Below, piece by piece: positions 1 through 8,455 of a stretch of 64,000 bases of DNA. The first letter of the stretch is position 1, and each line of letters begins with the position of its first letter. The stretch is taken from positions 1 through 64,000 of the forward strand of contig CANEZP010000006.1 in assembly GCA_947444305.1 (NCBI GenBank). The letters run 5' to 3'. The notes beneath the pieces are model-generated. The model was not told the origin of the DNA, did not search any database, and worked only from the letters and a program-made list of their open reading frames with translations. Position numbers and translations under genes: made by a program. The DNA comes from Pseudobdellovibrionaceae bacterium (GTDB lineage Bacteria; Bdellovibrionota; Bdellovibrionia; Bdellovibrionales; UBA1609).

Positions 1-950
1 AAATTTTTGGTGAAGATTTGCAAAAGGTAACCTTCTTGATCGCCGTCGACCAACACGGCGCGAGCGCGCACGTCTTCCATATTTTCTTTTACGTTCGCGA
101 CCCGGCCCGGAATGGCTTCGTAATAAGTTTCGGGGGGCGCATCCAAAAACTCGATTCCCGCTTCGCCTAATTGGGTAACGGTTTTCAAGATATCACCGGT
201 GATCATCGCCAAATGCTGAATGCCCGAGCCGTGATATTCATCGAGGTACTCTTGAATTTGCGATTTGCCTTCGGTCGGCTCATTGATCGGAATGGTGATC
301 TTGTTACACGGCGAACGCATCACCTTTGACGTCAAGCCGGTGGTTTCACCCTTGATGTCGAACTTGCGGACTTCGTGAAAGTTAAAAATATTTTTATAGA
401 AATCGCACCACTTCTGCATCTCGCCCTTGGGCACGTTGTTGGTGAGGTGATCGATCACGGTCAAACCCTTGCCCTTGGGATAACGTTCGGGCTGCAGGTA
501 TCTAAAGTCATCGTCGAAGTGAACGGGCGCGCGGTAACGGTCGACGAAATAAACCGCCGAGTCGCCGATGCCGTAAATCGCCGGGAAACTGTGACTGGCA
601 CCGTCGCCTTTAGTTTCGATCGCGCGGGCGCCCCTCTGAACCGCGAGGTCGACGGCGCGCGGGCCGCTCTTCACTCTGAAGCCGGTCGCGCAGATGGAAG
701 GGCCATGCTGCTTCGCAAATTTTGCGGCAAAGGTGCCGGGCTCGTTATTGATGACGAAGTTCACCATATTCTGGCGGTACAAAGTCACGGCCTTGCGCTT
801 GTGCACACCGATTTTTTGGAAGCCGAATTTAACGAACATTTGCTCGAGCGCCGGGACGTCCTGGGTCGCGAACTCAATAAATTCAAGTCCGTCCAACGCC
901 AATGGATTTTCGAGCTGCGCGTTGTTGGACTCCGATGTGGATTCCATCAT
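1..950 (-). CDS. hpd: 4-hydroxyphenylpyruvate dioxygenase, C-terminus cut by window edge
   Basis: Converts 4-hydroxyphenylpyruvate to homogentisate in tyrosine catabolism using Fe(II) and O2 in the cytoplasm. Translating the minus strand from ATG at 950 gives an open frame to the window edge (about 316 residues). It shows the two vicinal-oxygen-chelate halves, with the expected iron ligands His168 (in VIDHLTNN) and His246 (in GIQHLAMIT). The third ligand, a C-terminal Glu, lies beyond base 1, so about 40-60 residues are missing. The start is supported by GGAGGGA a few bases upstream of ATGATG; the second ATG (947) is an alternative. It is divergent from the rhodanese gene. The family call is firm. 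Confidence 0.93.
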   Translation of the reverse strand, partial: MMESTSESNNAQLENPLALDGLEFIEFATQDVPALEQMFVKFGFQKIGVHKRKAVTLYRQNMVNFVINNEPGTFAAKFAKQHGPSICATGFRVKSGPRAVDLAVQRGARAIETKGDGASHSFPAIYGIGDSAVYFVDRYRAPVHFDDDFRYLQPERYPKGKGLTVIDHLTNNVPKGEMQKWCDFYKNIFNFHEVRKFDIKGETTGLTSKVMRSPCNKITIPINEPTEGKSQIQEYLDEYHGSGIQHLAMITGDILKTVTQLGEAGIEFLDAPPETYYEAIPGRVANVKENMEDVRARAVLVDGDQEGYLLQIFTKN

Positions 951-1115
951 ATTCCCTCCGTAAAAAAGCGGTTAAGACGAAACAAAAAGACCATGATTTT
1001 TAAGTGAAGTAAAGAGGCGCGCGAACCTGATATCCGATGGCCGCGCGGCTACGCGAAACAGCCAGTGACACAGCCCCCTCCCCCGGGTAAATTGCCCTAA
1101 TTCGAGGAGCATTAT

Positions 1116-1490
1116 ATGGCCAGTCAATCCGTGCAGTTTCGCACCAAAACAAGCAATCCCGACAACCCCGGCGTATCGGATATCGATCCTAAGGAAGTTT
1201 GGGAGCAGAAGAGCAACGTCGTTCTCGTCGACGTCCGCCGGCCTAACGAATTTACGGATGAACTTGGTCACGTGCCCGGCGCAACGCTTTTGGTCCTGGA
1301 CAACCTTCCGCAGATGATCGGCGACCTTCCGAAAGATAAGACGGTCATTTTCATTTGCCGTAGCGGAGGCCGGTCGGGCCGGGCCGCGGCGTTCGCGCAC
1401 GAAAATGGTTTTAGCGATGTCTATAATATGAAGGGCGGGATGATTCTCTGGAATCAGCTCGGTCTCGAAGTCGAAGGCAGGAACGAATAA
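1116..1490 (+). CDS. Single-domain rhodanese-like sulfurtransferase
   Basis: A 124-residue single rhodanese domain. The active-site loop CRSGGRS (residues 81-87) carries the catalytic Cys81 that would hold a persulfide; the VVLVDVRRPNEF segment is the usual CH2A-like motif near the N-terminus. There is no signal peptide, so it is cytoplasmic. GAGGAG lies just upstream of ATG 1116. Its stop codon abuts the ATG of the next gene with no gap, so the two are almost surely co-transcribed and translationally coupled. The sulfur acceptor cannot be told from sequence. Confidence 0.9.
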   Translation: MASQSVQFRTKTSNPDNPGVSDIDPKEVWEQKSNVVLVDVRRPNEFTDELGHVPGATLLVLDNLPQMIGDLPKDKTVIFICRSGGRSGRAAAFAHENGFSDVYNMKGGMILWNQLGLEVEGRNE

Positions 1491-2903
1491 ATGGGACGCG
1501 TCTTTGTAAACCGCACATTGAATTTAAAACGAATCCGCTACCTCGGCTTCGACATGGACCACACGTTGGTCCGCTACAATAGCGAAAATTTTGAGAAGCT
1601 CGCCCACCGCGTGATGATCGAGAAATTAGTGCGCGACAAAGGTTACCCCGAGTCGCTTCTAAAATTGCCGTTTTTCTACGATCGCGCGATCCGTGGATTG
1701 ATTATCGATAAGGCCAAGGGCAACACGCTCAAACTCAGCCGTCACTCGGCAATCCGCGTGTCGTACCACGGTTTAAAACCGATCGATTACCGTGAGCAGG
1801 GCCGTTTGTACAAATCGGTGTACATCGATTTGCGCGATTCAAATTTTGTTTCGATCGATACTGCGTTTTCGATCGCGCACGCGGCGTTGTTCATGCAATT
1901 GGTTGATCTACGTGATGCGCAGGCCGACAACACGACCCTGCCCGATTACGCCCATATCGCCGAAGATTTGAATTTCGTCTTGGACCGCGCTCACCGCGAC
2001 GGCAGTTTAAAAGATGAGGTCCGCAAGAATCTTGATAAGTACATCATCAAAGACGAAGCGTTGGTCGCGGGTCTCGAACGCTTTAAGAAGCACGGTAAAA
2101 AACTATTTATCGCGACGAACTCGGACTACAGCTACTCGAAGCTGCTTCTCGATTACACGATCAATCCCTTCGTCAAAGAACACAAGAGCTGGGAAGATCT
2201 TTTCGAGATCACCATCACGTTGTCGGCCAAGCCGCGCTTTTTTATCGATAATCAACGCTTCCTAAAAATCGATCCGAAGACGGGCTTGATGTCGAACATG
2301 GACCAAAAGCTCGGGCCCGGCATCTACCAGGGTGGTTCGGCCAACGTCTTCACCAGTGACTTAGACGTCGCCCCGGACGAGATCCTTTACATCGGCGATC
2401 ACATTTACGGCGATGTCTTGCGTTTGAAAAAAGATTTAGCCTGGCGCACGGCCCTCGTCGTCGAAGAACTCGAGGAAGAAATCTCGAAAGAGCGCGAGGC
2501 GGCCCCGCTACTCGAAAAGGTCAATCACCTGATGGATCAAAAGTTCCCGCTTGAAATCAAGATCGACAAATTGATTTCGGAACAAATCGAAACGGGCACC
2601 AAAACTCACGAGGACGAGATCCACAAGATGCTCGGCGAAATTTCTGAGATCGACAAAGCGGTTTCGCCGTTGTTGAAGCAGCAACAGCAGCTTTTCAACC
2701 CGTACTGGGGTGAAGTCATGCGTACCGGCATCGAGGAAAGCTACTTCGCTTATCAAGTCGACCGTTTTGCCTGTGTTTACATGGCTAAGCTGAGCGATTT
2801 GCTCGCGACTTCGCCGCGCACGTATTTCCGTTCGTGGCGCCGGCCCCTGGCGCACGATCTGGAAATCGCAAAACACCAGCCGAAGGCCGACCTAAAATCT
2901 TAA
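1491..2903 (+). CDS. HAD-superfamily 5'-nucleotidase (cN-II/NT5DC-like)
   Basis: A 470-residue haloacid-dehalogenase phosphatase of the purine 5'-nucleotidase type. Motif I is FDMDHTLV, with nucleophile Asp21 and acid/base Asp23; motif II lies in FIATNSDYSYS and the Mg-binding motif in YIGDHIYGDVL. The long insertions and C-terminal helical part match the cN-II/NT5DC family, which hydrolyses IMP/GMP-type monophosphates; the true substrate here is inferred only. It starts directly after the rhodanese stop. The C-terminus holds a Glu/Lys-rich helical segment followed by a conserved-looking aromatic region (YFAYQVDRFACVYMAKLSDL). Confidence 0.85.
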   Translation: MGRVFVNRTLNLKRIRYLGFDMDHTLVRYNSENFEKLAHRVMIEKLVRDKGYPESLLKLPFFYDRAIRGLIIDKAKGNTLKLSRHSAIRVSYHGLKPIDYREQGRLYKSVYIDLRDSNFVSIDTAFSIAHAALFMQLVDLRDAQADNTTLPDYAHIAEDLNFVLDRAHRDGSLKDEVRKNLDKYIIKDEALVAGLERFKKHGKKLFIATNSDYSYSKLLLDYTINPFVKEHKSWEDLFEITITLSAKPRFFIDNQRFLKIDPKTGLMSNMDQKLGPGIYQGGSANVFTSDLDVAPDEILYIGDHIYGDVLRLKKDLAWRTALVVEELEEEISKEREAAPLLEKVNHLMDQKFPLEIKIDKLISEQIETGTKTHEDEIHKMLGEISEIDKAVSPLLKQQQQLFNPYWGEVMRTGIEESYFAYQVDRFACVYMAKLSDLLATSPRTYFRSWRRPLAHDLEIAKHQPKADLKS

Positions 2904-2948
2904 CGCGCCCCAAGCATAAGGACGGCTTTGGGCAGTCGAGAATTATTT

Positions 2949-2975
2949 AGACAACGCAGTCGTCTATTCTTTTTG
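2949..2975 (+). terminator. Possible Rho-independent terminator after the nucleotidase gene
   Basis: A short stem (AGACAAC / GTCGTCT, one A-C mismatch, three-base loop) is followed by ATTCTTTTT. It lies 45 bases after the nucleotidase stop. The stem is weak, so this is tentative. Confidence 0.4.
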
Positions 2976-3081
2976 TATAAAGAAAAGATTACTCGAAACA
3001 ACATCCTCCCTGAATCAGCTTTCGCCGTTCGCGACCGCGCGGCTAGCATCTAAACAAATATATTCCCGGGGGGGACAAGCC

Positions 3082-5793
3082 ATGAAAAGCACCACGCTTT
3101 CGTTGATCTCATTATTTTTGGTCACGGCCTTGGCAGGCTGCGACTCGAAAGTACAACAACAACCGTTTCAACAACCCGACGCGCGCGCTAAATCCGCGAT
3201 CGGCGATTCTTTCGGCGTTCAAAGTGTGAAACCGGCCGCGAACCAAAATGCCGGCGAAGAGCAGGCACCCGCGCAGCCGTCACCGGTCAACGTCGATAAA
3301 GCGAAGATCACGATTCAAAAGTCCGCTTTGGAAAAAGAGTTCCTGTTACAAAGCAACATGACCCTGCAAGAGGAACTACCGCGTTTCGGCGGTCTGAAGA
3401 GCCGGGTCGTTTTCTTCCGTCAGATGGACAAGAAACTGTACATGATCGAAGCTTCGCAGGGCTTGCTCTTGCCGAAGGATTACCCGCAAGTGTTGCCGAT
3501 CGCCGAGTTTGACGTGCTTTCGGAAACCGAAGGTGAAATCGTTTTCGACTTCAATACGGGCATGAGCCGCTTGTTTATCTCGAACGACTGGCGCAGCCGC
3601 GACGGTGGTGAAGAAGCAGGCTACGTATCGGCCAAGCCGGCGTTTAGCTACATCAGCAAGGCGCGCCTTACGCCGAACAATTACCTCGAAATCAATCAGG
3701 TTGCGTTACTTGAGCTCGCTCAGCGCGGACTCGCGATGAACGTTCCGGTTGAAGTTGCCTACTATCTAAAACCTTACGCACCTAACCCGGCCTTCCAACC
3801 GACGGTTGCTCCCGACACTTACGATCGTATGGGTTTTTTCGAAGTCGCTCCGCAGTTCAGCAAAGAAGGCGGCATCGTGACTTACGCCGCGAAAATGGAC
3901 ATCAGCAAACCGATCGTCTACGCCATGTCGGCCAACACTCCGCCCGAATACCGCGACGCCGTTCGTGAAGGTATCTTGTACTGGAACAAAGCTTTCGGCC
4001 GCGAAGTCATCAAAGTGGTCGACGCTCCGAAAGATCAAACGACCCCGAGCCTCGACTACAACATGGTTCAGTGGGTTGAAGTCGACATGGCGGGTTTTGC
4101 TTACGCCGACGGGCAGATGGATCCCCGCACGGGCGAAGTCTTGCACCACCAGATTTACTTTTCGAGCGGCTGGCGCCGTGCCGCCCGCGGTGAAATCAAA
4201 GAATACCTTAAGTCCGGAAAAGTTCGCCGTCAGATGAAACCGCAAATCAGCTTGGCCGGTTTCAAATCGAACAGCTTTTGTGACATGGACATCAACGCCG
4301 CCGTCGCCGGTGAAATGGGCAAAATCGCAACGACCGAACAAGACGAAGCAAAGATCCAAAAGGCCTCGGCCGATTTATTACGCGAAGTCGTTGCCCACGA
4401 AGTCGGTCACACTTTAGGTCTGCGCCACAACTTTGCCGGCTCTTTAGCCGCAAATTACCCCGTGGATCAGCGCGAACCTTTGTTCAAAGAATATTTAAAC
4501 ACCGGTGGCTCGCCCGCGACGCTCGTGACCGCGAGCACGGTCATGGATTACCAATACCCGATCGAGTCCGCGATGCACGGCGATCAGGTCTTGAAAGCGC
4601 CGAAAGCTTCGGCCTACGATGAAAAAGCGATTCGCGCTCTGTACCTTGGCGAAAAATTCGCGGCTTCCGATCTTCCCGTCTTCTGCACGGACTCGCACGT
4701 CGGCAAGTATGCCGATTGCAAACCGTACGATGCCGGTGCCTCCTACATCGAATGGATGAAGTACAGCGGTCATCACGTGATCGACAACATGCCGTACTCC
4801 CTATTCAACGCTTACATCGCGGCGAAAGCTCCTTCGTACGGCGCCTTGACCAAAGACGTTAGCGAAGTGACCATCGAGCCGAAGATCGCGGCGGCCCTTA
4901 GCTCTTATGAGTACGCGGATCTCGTCGGTCTTTTGCACGCCGACGGTTCTTTGATTTCGGTCACCCGTCACTACCCCTACGTCAACACGGTGAACGCCGA
5001 AACCGTTCGCCGCGAAACGATCGACGTTCTCCTCGCCGACCTCGCCCGCAACGGCCAATTCGAAGCGGTCATGAACCCGATCACTCCCGCACTGGCCGAC
5101 AAACTGTCGCAAAAGTTCGAAAGCTTGCTGCAAGATCCGAAAATGATCCGCGGCACGACGGTCGAAGGTAAACCGTACGAATTCACCGCCGACGAACTTC
5201 GCGTGATGAAGGCCAACGCTCGCATGTACTTCACCCGCCTGGTGAAAGAACTCTCGCGCGTCGAAGTTCAGGTTCTCAACGGCGAAGACCCGTTCATCTC
5301 TTTGATCCAAGAGCTTCTCGGCATCACGCTCATGACGGACGCGAGGCCCGCTTACGACATCAATGAACTGTCGCAGAACTTCGCCAACTACGTGCAAAAA
5401 CGCGCCGAGCATTACGTGTTGTCGACCACCGGCGAACCGCTCGTGTTCAAGCGCATCGTCGGCTCCGACTGGAGCCTCCCGCCCGGCAGCAAATCGCAAA
5501 ACTTAGGCACCGCGGGCACGCCCGAAATCACGACGCTCGCCCTTCCGCAGTTCACGTACACGCACGCACTACGCAAAGCCGCCGCGGGCCTACTCCGCTC
5601 GGAACGCACCGAAAGCCCACTCTGGGGCTACGCGGAACGCATCGCCCTCGGAAAAGCGTACGAAAACATGACGACCGAAGCTTTGCCGGGCATCCCCGTC
5701 AAAGACAGCGGCGTCATTCAGAATTATCCGCGTGAATTGACTAAGTGGATTTTGGAGGCGCGGGAGGTAAAAACCGCCATTAACAAACCGTAA
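3082..5793 (+). CDS. Exported zinc-dependent metalloprotease lipoprotein (metzincin type)
   Basis: A 903-residue protein with a lipoprotein signal peptide; the lipobox LAGC puts the lipidated Cys near residue 20. The catalytic motif HEVGHTLGLRH spans residues 439-449 (H439, E440, H443, G446, H449), the extended zinc site of metzincins. A methionine-containing VMDYQYP segment about 50 residues later fits the Met-turn. The size and layout match the DUF5117/DUF4953-type zinc-dependent metalloproteases. It is likely held in the outer membrane or periplasm and cleaves proteins; substrates are unknown. The long purine-rich upstream region (2904-3081) probably holds its own promoter. Its stop codon runs into the left end of the insertion element. 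Confidence 0.87.
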   Translation: MKSTTLSLISLFLVTALAGCDSKVQQQPFQQPDARAKSAIGDSFGVQSVKPAANQNAGEEQAPAQPSPVNVDKAKITIQKSALEKEFLLQSNMTLQEELPRFGGLKSRVVFFRQMDKKLYMIEASQGLLLPKDYPQVLPIAEFDVLSETEGEIVFDFNTGMSRLFISNDWRSRDGGEEAGYVSAKPAFSYISKARLTPNNYLEINQVALLELAQRGLAMNVPVEVAYYLKPYAPNPAFQPTVAPDTYDRMGFFEVAPQFSKEGGIVTYAAKMDISKPIVYAMSANTPPEYRDAVREGILYWNKAFGREVIKVVDAPKDQTTPSLDYNMVQWVEVDMAGFAYADGQMDPRTGEVLHHQIYFSSGWRRAARGEIKEYLKSGKVRRQMKPQISLAGFKSNSFCDMDINAAVAGEMGKIATTEQDEAKIQKASADLLREVVAHEVGHTLGLRHNFAGSLAANYPVDQREPLFKEYLNTGGSPATLVTASTVMDYQYPIESAMHGDQVLKAPKASAYDEKAIRALYLGEKFAASDLPVFCTDSHVGKYADCKPYDAGASYIEWMKYSGHHVIDNMPYSLFNAYIAAKAPSYGALTKDVSEVTIEPKIAAALSSYEYADLVGLLHADGSLISVTRHYPYVNTVNAETVRRETIDVLLADLARNGQFEAVMNPITPALADKLSQKFESLLQDPKMIRGTTVEGKPYEFTADELRVMKANARMYFTRLVKELSRVEVQVLNGEDPFISLIQELLGITLMTDARPAYDINELSQNFANYVQKRAEHYVLSTTGEPLVFKRIVGSDWSLPPGSKSQNLGTAGTPEITTLALPQFTYTHALRKAAAGLLRSERTESPLWGYAERIALGKAYENMTTEALPGIPVKDSGVIQNYPRELTKWILEAREVKTAINKP

Positions 5794-5815
5794 ACTGGCC
5801 CACCTTGGTGGGCCC
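5793..5815 (+). repeat. Left terminal inverted repeat of the insertion element
   Basis: Begins AACTGGCCCACC and ends GGTGGGCCC. It matches the reverse complement of 6761-6783 at 21 of 23 positions. It contains a perfect 8-bp stem with a TT loop, and could also terminate transcription of the metalloprotease gene. Confidence 0.7.
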
Positions 5816-5868
5816 TGGGTGAATGCCTAGCGCGCTCGGTCGGTTTTGATTTTGCTCTTGTCATTGGT

Positions 5869-6747
5869 ATGAGAGCTAAATGTGAACGATGTTGTGTTAG
5901 GCAGACTCTGGGTCCGAAACTCGTTCGGAAGGGATTCTACTTCCGGAAATCTGACGGGCAACTGATCCAAAGATATCGGTGCCCGACCTGTAAGAAAAGC
6001 TGTTCCGGAGCAAGCGACAACGCCTGCTTCGGGCAGAACAAAAGAAACGTAAACGAAATCCTAAGAAGACTGCTCTGTTCAGGAATTTCACTAAGGCGTG
6101 CCGCGATCGTCTTACGTCTCAATAGAATCACCGTCGTTCGCAAACTCGAATTCCTTAGTCGGCAAGCGGCCACTCGAAATCAAAATCTAAACAAATCGAA
6201 GAAGCCGTGCACGGTCGTTGAATTCGACGACATGGAAACGATCGAACATACTAAATTGAAGCCACTATCGATCACGCTGGCCGTGGAGCATGGATCGCGC
6301 CGGATCCTCGGCTTCGCGGTTTCTCAAATGCCTGCGAAGGGCATGCTCAGCCGCATCGCCGTTAAGAAGTACGGCCGCCGGAAAGATAAACGCCCTAAAG
6401 GCCGCGCTCAGCTTTTCGCGGCGATCGCGCCTTTCGTTGCGCGGGATGCACTGATTAAGTCGGATCAAAATCCGCACTACCCTGCCGACGTAAAAAAATA
6501 TTTTCCCCACGCTTATCACGAAAGTCACAAAGGCCGTCGCGGATCGGTCACCGGGCAAGGCGAGCTAAAGAAGGTGCGCTTCGATCCGCTGTTCAGCTTG
6601 AACCACACCTGCGCGATGTTCCGCGCGAACGTGAACCGTCTGTTCCGCAAGACTTGGTGTACCACCAAAAGACCGGATCGGCTGACCGCTCATCTCAATC
6701 TCTACGTCGAGTTTCATAACCGGGATCTAGGCTGCGGAAACAACTAG
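5869..6747 (+). CDS. DDE transposase with N-terminal zinc ribbon (IS1/IS1595-like)
   Basis: A 292-residue protein. The N-terminus has a zinc-ribbon pattern (C5xxC8, C38xxC41 in RYRCPTC), as in InsA of IS1. Then comes a helix-turn-helix-like stretch (about 72-93, GISLRRAAIVLRLNRITVVRK) and an RNase-H-fold core. Candidate catalytic acids are Asp120 (VVEFDD), Asp199 (LIKSDQNPHY) and Glu281 (LYVEFHN), which line up by eye with the DDE residues of IS1 InsB. No frameshift is needed, unlike IS1 itself. It lies between matching inverted repeats. The family assignment within IS1/IS1595-like elements is uncertain; that it is a transposase is likely. Confidence 0.75.
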   Translation: MRAKCERCCVRQTLGPKLVRKGFYFRKSDGQLIQRYRCPTCKKSCSGASDNACFGQNKRNVNEILRRLLCSGISLRRAAIVLRLNRITVVRKLEFLSRQAATRNQNLNKSKKPCTVVEFDDMETIEHTKLKPLSITLAVEHGSRRILGFAVSQMPAKGMLSRIAVKKYGRRKDKRPKGRAQLFAAIAPFVARDALIKSDQNPHYPADVKKYFPHAYHESHKGRRGSVTGQGELKKVRFDPLFSLNHTCAMFRANVNRLFRKTWCTTKRPDRLTAHLNLYVEFHNRDLGCGNN

Positions 6748-6760
6748 GTGCCCGGCCCGC

Positions 6761-6783
6761 GGGCCCATCAAAGTGGGCCAGTT
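6761..6783 (-). repeat. Right terminal inverted repeat of the insertion element
   Basis: The inverted partner of 5793-5815 with two substitutions. The stop codon and last few codons of the minus-strand gene that follows lie inside it, so the insertion may have replaced the original C-terminus of that protein. Confidence 0.7.
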
Positions 6784-7454
6784 GTCGGGCGGTGTATGAA
6801 GAGTAAGTACTCCTTCAACCCATGCCTCTCCATAACCCCCCAAAGCAGATCCGGGGCGAGTTTTCTTTTGAGGTATTTACGGGCAACTCTTTGCGATGCG
6901 CATTCGAGTTTGTGGTGGCCGTTTTCTTCGTCCGTGGCGTCCAAGCATTGCGTTTGGACATCGTCGTATTCGGGCGTCGTCACGGCTAATCTTTGAATTC
7001 CGATGGAGAGAACCGGGTGCTTTCTGCTTTTTTCGAGTTGCTTGGTCCACGATTCAGGGACGAGGTGGGAAATTTCGGTGGTGATGCCCGTGATGAGGAC
7101 GAGCTTACGTAATTTTACGGCTTCCTGAATTTTAACGAAGAAGGCTTCCTTGTCGGTCACTTCTTTGAGGGGCATGACCTCGACGGTTTGGTTATCCGTG
7201 CTCGCGGCTTTTTCGAAGCCCTGCCAGATTTGGGTGTCTTCTTCGGAGCCGGGGCTTGAGCCGAGGACGACGACCCGGTCTGCGCGAATGTTTTGGCGTA
7301 GCCTTTTGTATACGGCCGCGCCGATCAACTCGGGATCTGCAAAAGTCGTCGGACTAATAACGGGAATCGGTTTCGGCCGGAGGCCGTAACGGATAGTGAA
7401 GTAAACGCCTGTACTTACGCAAAATGCGACGATGATCCAAATCCAACGAGACAT
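6768..7454 (-). CDS. Hypothetical membrane-anchored protein
   Basis: A 228-residue protein I do not recognise. One N-terminal transmembrane helix (about residues 3-22, WIWIIVAFCVSTGVYFTIRY) is followed by a soluble domain with alternating hydrophobic strands (RVVVLGSSPG, KLVLITGIT, VLSIGIQRLAV), suggesting an alpha/beta Rossmann-like fold; it faintly recalls DUF218/SanA-type proteins. Two cysteines lie near the C-terminus. The final residues (TTGPL) are encoded within the insertion element's right end, so the natural C-terminus may be altered. It is divergent from the CoA operon. Confidence 0.6.
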   Translation of the reverse strand: MSRWIWIIVAFCVSTGVYFTIRYGLRPKPIPVISPTTFADPELIGAAVYKRLRQNIRADRVVVLGSSPGSEEDTQIWQGFEKAASTDNQTVEVMPLKEVTDKEAFFVKIQEAVKLRKLVLITGITTEISHLVPESWTKQLEKSRKHPVLSIGIQRLAVTTPEYDDVQTQCLDATDEENGHHKLECASQRVARKYLKRKLAPDLLWGVMERHGLKEYLLFIHRPTTGPL

Positions 7455-7497
7455 CCCAAAAATTTATACTTCGCGGCGTCATCCTAGCAAGGCTCGC

Positions 7498-7534
7498 TGC
7501 GCAGCACCTGATATCCGGTGCGCAGCACCCGATA
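7498..7534. repeat. Two direct copies of a 16-bp motif upstream of the CoA operon
   Basis: TGCGCAGCACCTGATA (7498-7513) recurs as TGCGCAGCACCCGATA (7519-7534), one mismatch, 21 bases apart (two helical turns). The second copy extends to a palindrome GGTGCGCAGCACC. It lies between the divergent genes at 7454 and 7643, so it may be an operator. A TTGACA (-35-like) occurs downstream at 7576-7581 without a clear -10. Confidence 0.5.
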
Positions 7535-7642
7535 ATCTCGAGGCAGGATCTTGGGCGGGTTGGATTCGGGTGGCGTTGACAAAGGTTTTTGTTGGGAGCA
7601 ACTTTGCTTTCGAACGGACTTGATCCCGAAGGACAGGTACCC

Positions 7643-8455
7643 ATGAATTTAGATCGCACGCAGTTTACATCTTTTGCTTTATTGGGCTCGGGCCACGTCG
7701 CTCGTCACTTCGCTCACTACCTTACACATTTGAATTTGCCGTTCACGAGTTGGTCACGCCGTGAGGATCCTGCTTTTGCAAAGCTAGAGGCGGTTTGCGC
7801 GCCGGCTTCACATATCCTATTGGCCGTCAGCGACTCCGCCATCGATACACTTTACGCCAAATTTCAATCCAAACTTCACACCAAAATATACGCCGAACTT
7901 CAGGCCGAACATCTTGGAGGTCGTCGGTCGGGAGATGTGCCGAAGCGGTTTGTGCACTTTTCGGGGTCCGCTTTTATCGACGGAGTGGTGGCGGCGCATC
8001 CGCTCATGACTTTCGGATCGGGTTTGCGGGATGAGGCTTGGTACCGCTCGATTCCTTTCGTGGTGGATCAAGGTGTCGATTTCGCGGAAATTTTGCCCGG
8101 GCTGCCGAACTCCTCTTTTGCCCTCGCGCGTGAACGGCGGTCTTTTTACCACGCACTTTGTGCACTCGCGGGGAATTCAACTTTTTTGCTTTGGCAAAAA
8201 ATCGCGGCGCAATTCCGGGATGAGTTGGCGCTGCCCGCCGAAGTGCTCGCACCGTTTTTAAATCAAGTCGTTACGAACGCGCTGGCGCCCGAAGCGCGCG
8301 GCATGGCGACCGGGCCGGTCGCTCGTCAGGATTGGGACATGGTGCGCGCGCATCTCTCTTCACTGCGGGATCATCCATCCTTAGCCGCGGCTTACCGCGA
8401 CTTCCTTAATCAGGCCGCGAGCGGCGGTCAGAAAATTCCGGAGGCTCTTTTATGA
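7643..8455 (+). CDS. Rossmann-like/DUF2520 protein, candidate ketopantoate reductase
   Basis: About 270 residues. The N-terminus holds a dinucleotide-binding fold (FALLGSGHVARHFAHYL, GxGxxA-type), then an ILLAVSDSAID strand typical of the NADP-dependent 6-phosphogluconate-dehydrogenase-like group, and a helical C-terminal domain as in DUF2520 proteins. I chose ATG 7643 over an upstream in-frame codon because AAGGACAGG lies just before it. The stop overlaps the panB start (ATGA). No PanE-type gene is in the operon, so this protein may supply the missing ketopantoate reduction step; that is inference from position and fold. Confidence 0.75.
   Translation: MNLDRTQFTSFALLGSGHVARHFAHYLTHLNLPFTSWSRREDPAFAKLEAVCAPASHILLAVSDSAIDTLYAKFQSKLHTKIYAELQAEHLGGRRSGDVPKRFVHFSGSAFIDGVVAAHPLMTFGSGLRDEAWYRSIPFVVDQGVDFAEILPGLPNSSFALARERRSFYHALCALAGNSTFLLWQKIAAQFRDELALPAEVLAPFLNQVVTNALAPEARGMATGPVARQDWDMVRAHLSSLRDHPSLAAAYRDFLNQAASGGQKIPEALL

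Larger units (their letters stand above)
5793..6783 (+). mobile_element. Single-gene insertion element with 23-bp palindromic inverted ends
   Basis: A transposase gene is bracketed by 5793-5815 and 6761-6783. These are inverted copies of one another over 23 bases with two mismatches, so they behave as terminal inverted repeats. Each end is itself a hairpin (GGCCCACC-tt-GGTGGGCC on the left). The left end begins at the last base of the metalloprotease stop codon, and the right end contains the last codons and stop of the minus-strand gene, so the element sits in a convergent junction. I see no target-site duplication. Alternatively the hairpins are terminators of the flanking genes; the shared sequence argues for element ends. 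Confidence 0.7.

Noticed and set aside
375-1007. Long plus-strand open frame over the hpd gene
   Set aside because: It is the antisense of a clear HPPD coding frame and has no recognisable protein features.
4801-5499. 232-codon minus-strand frame inside the metalloprotease gene
   Set aside because: Arises from codon bias on the opposite strand; the plus-strand gene is strongly supported.
5785-6792. Target-site duplication around the insertion element
   Set aside because: The bases flanking the two ends (ACCGTA and GTCGGG) do not match.
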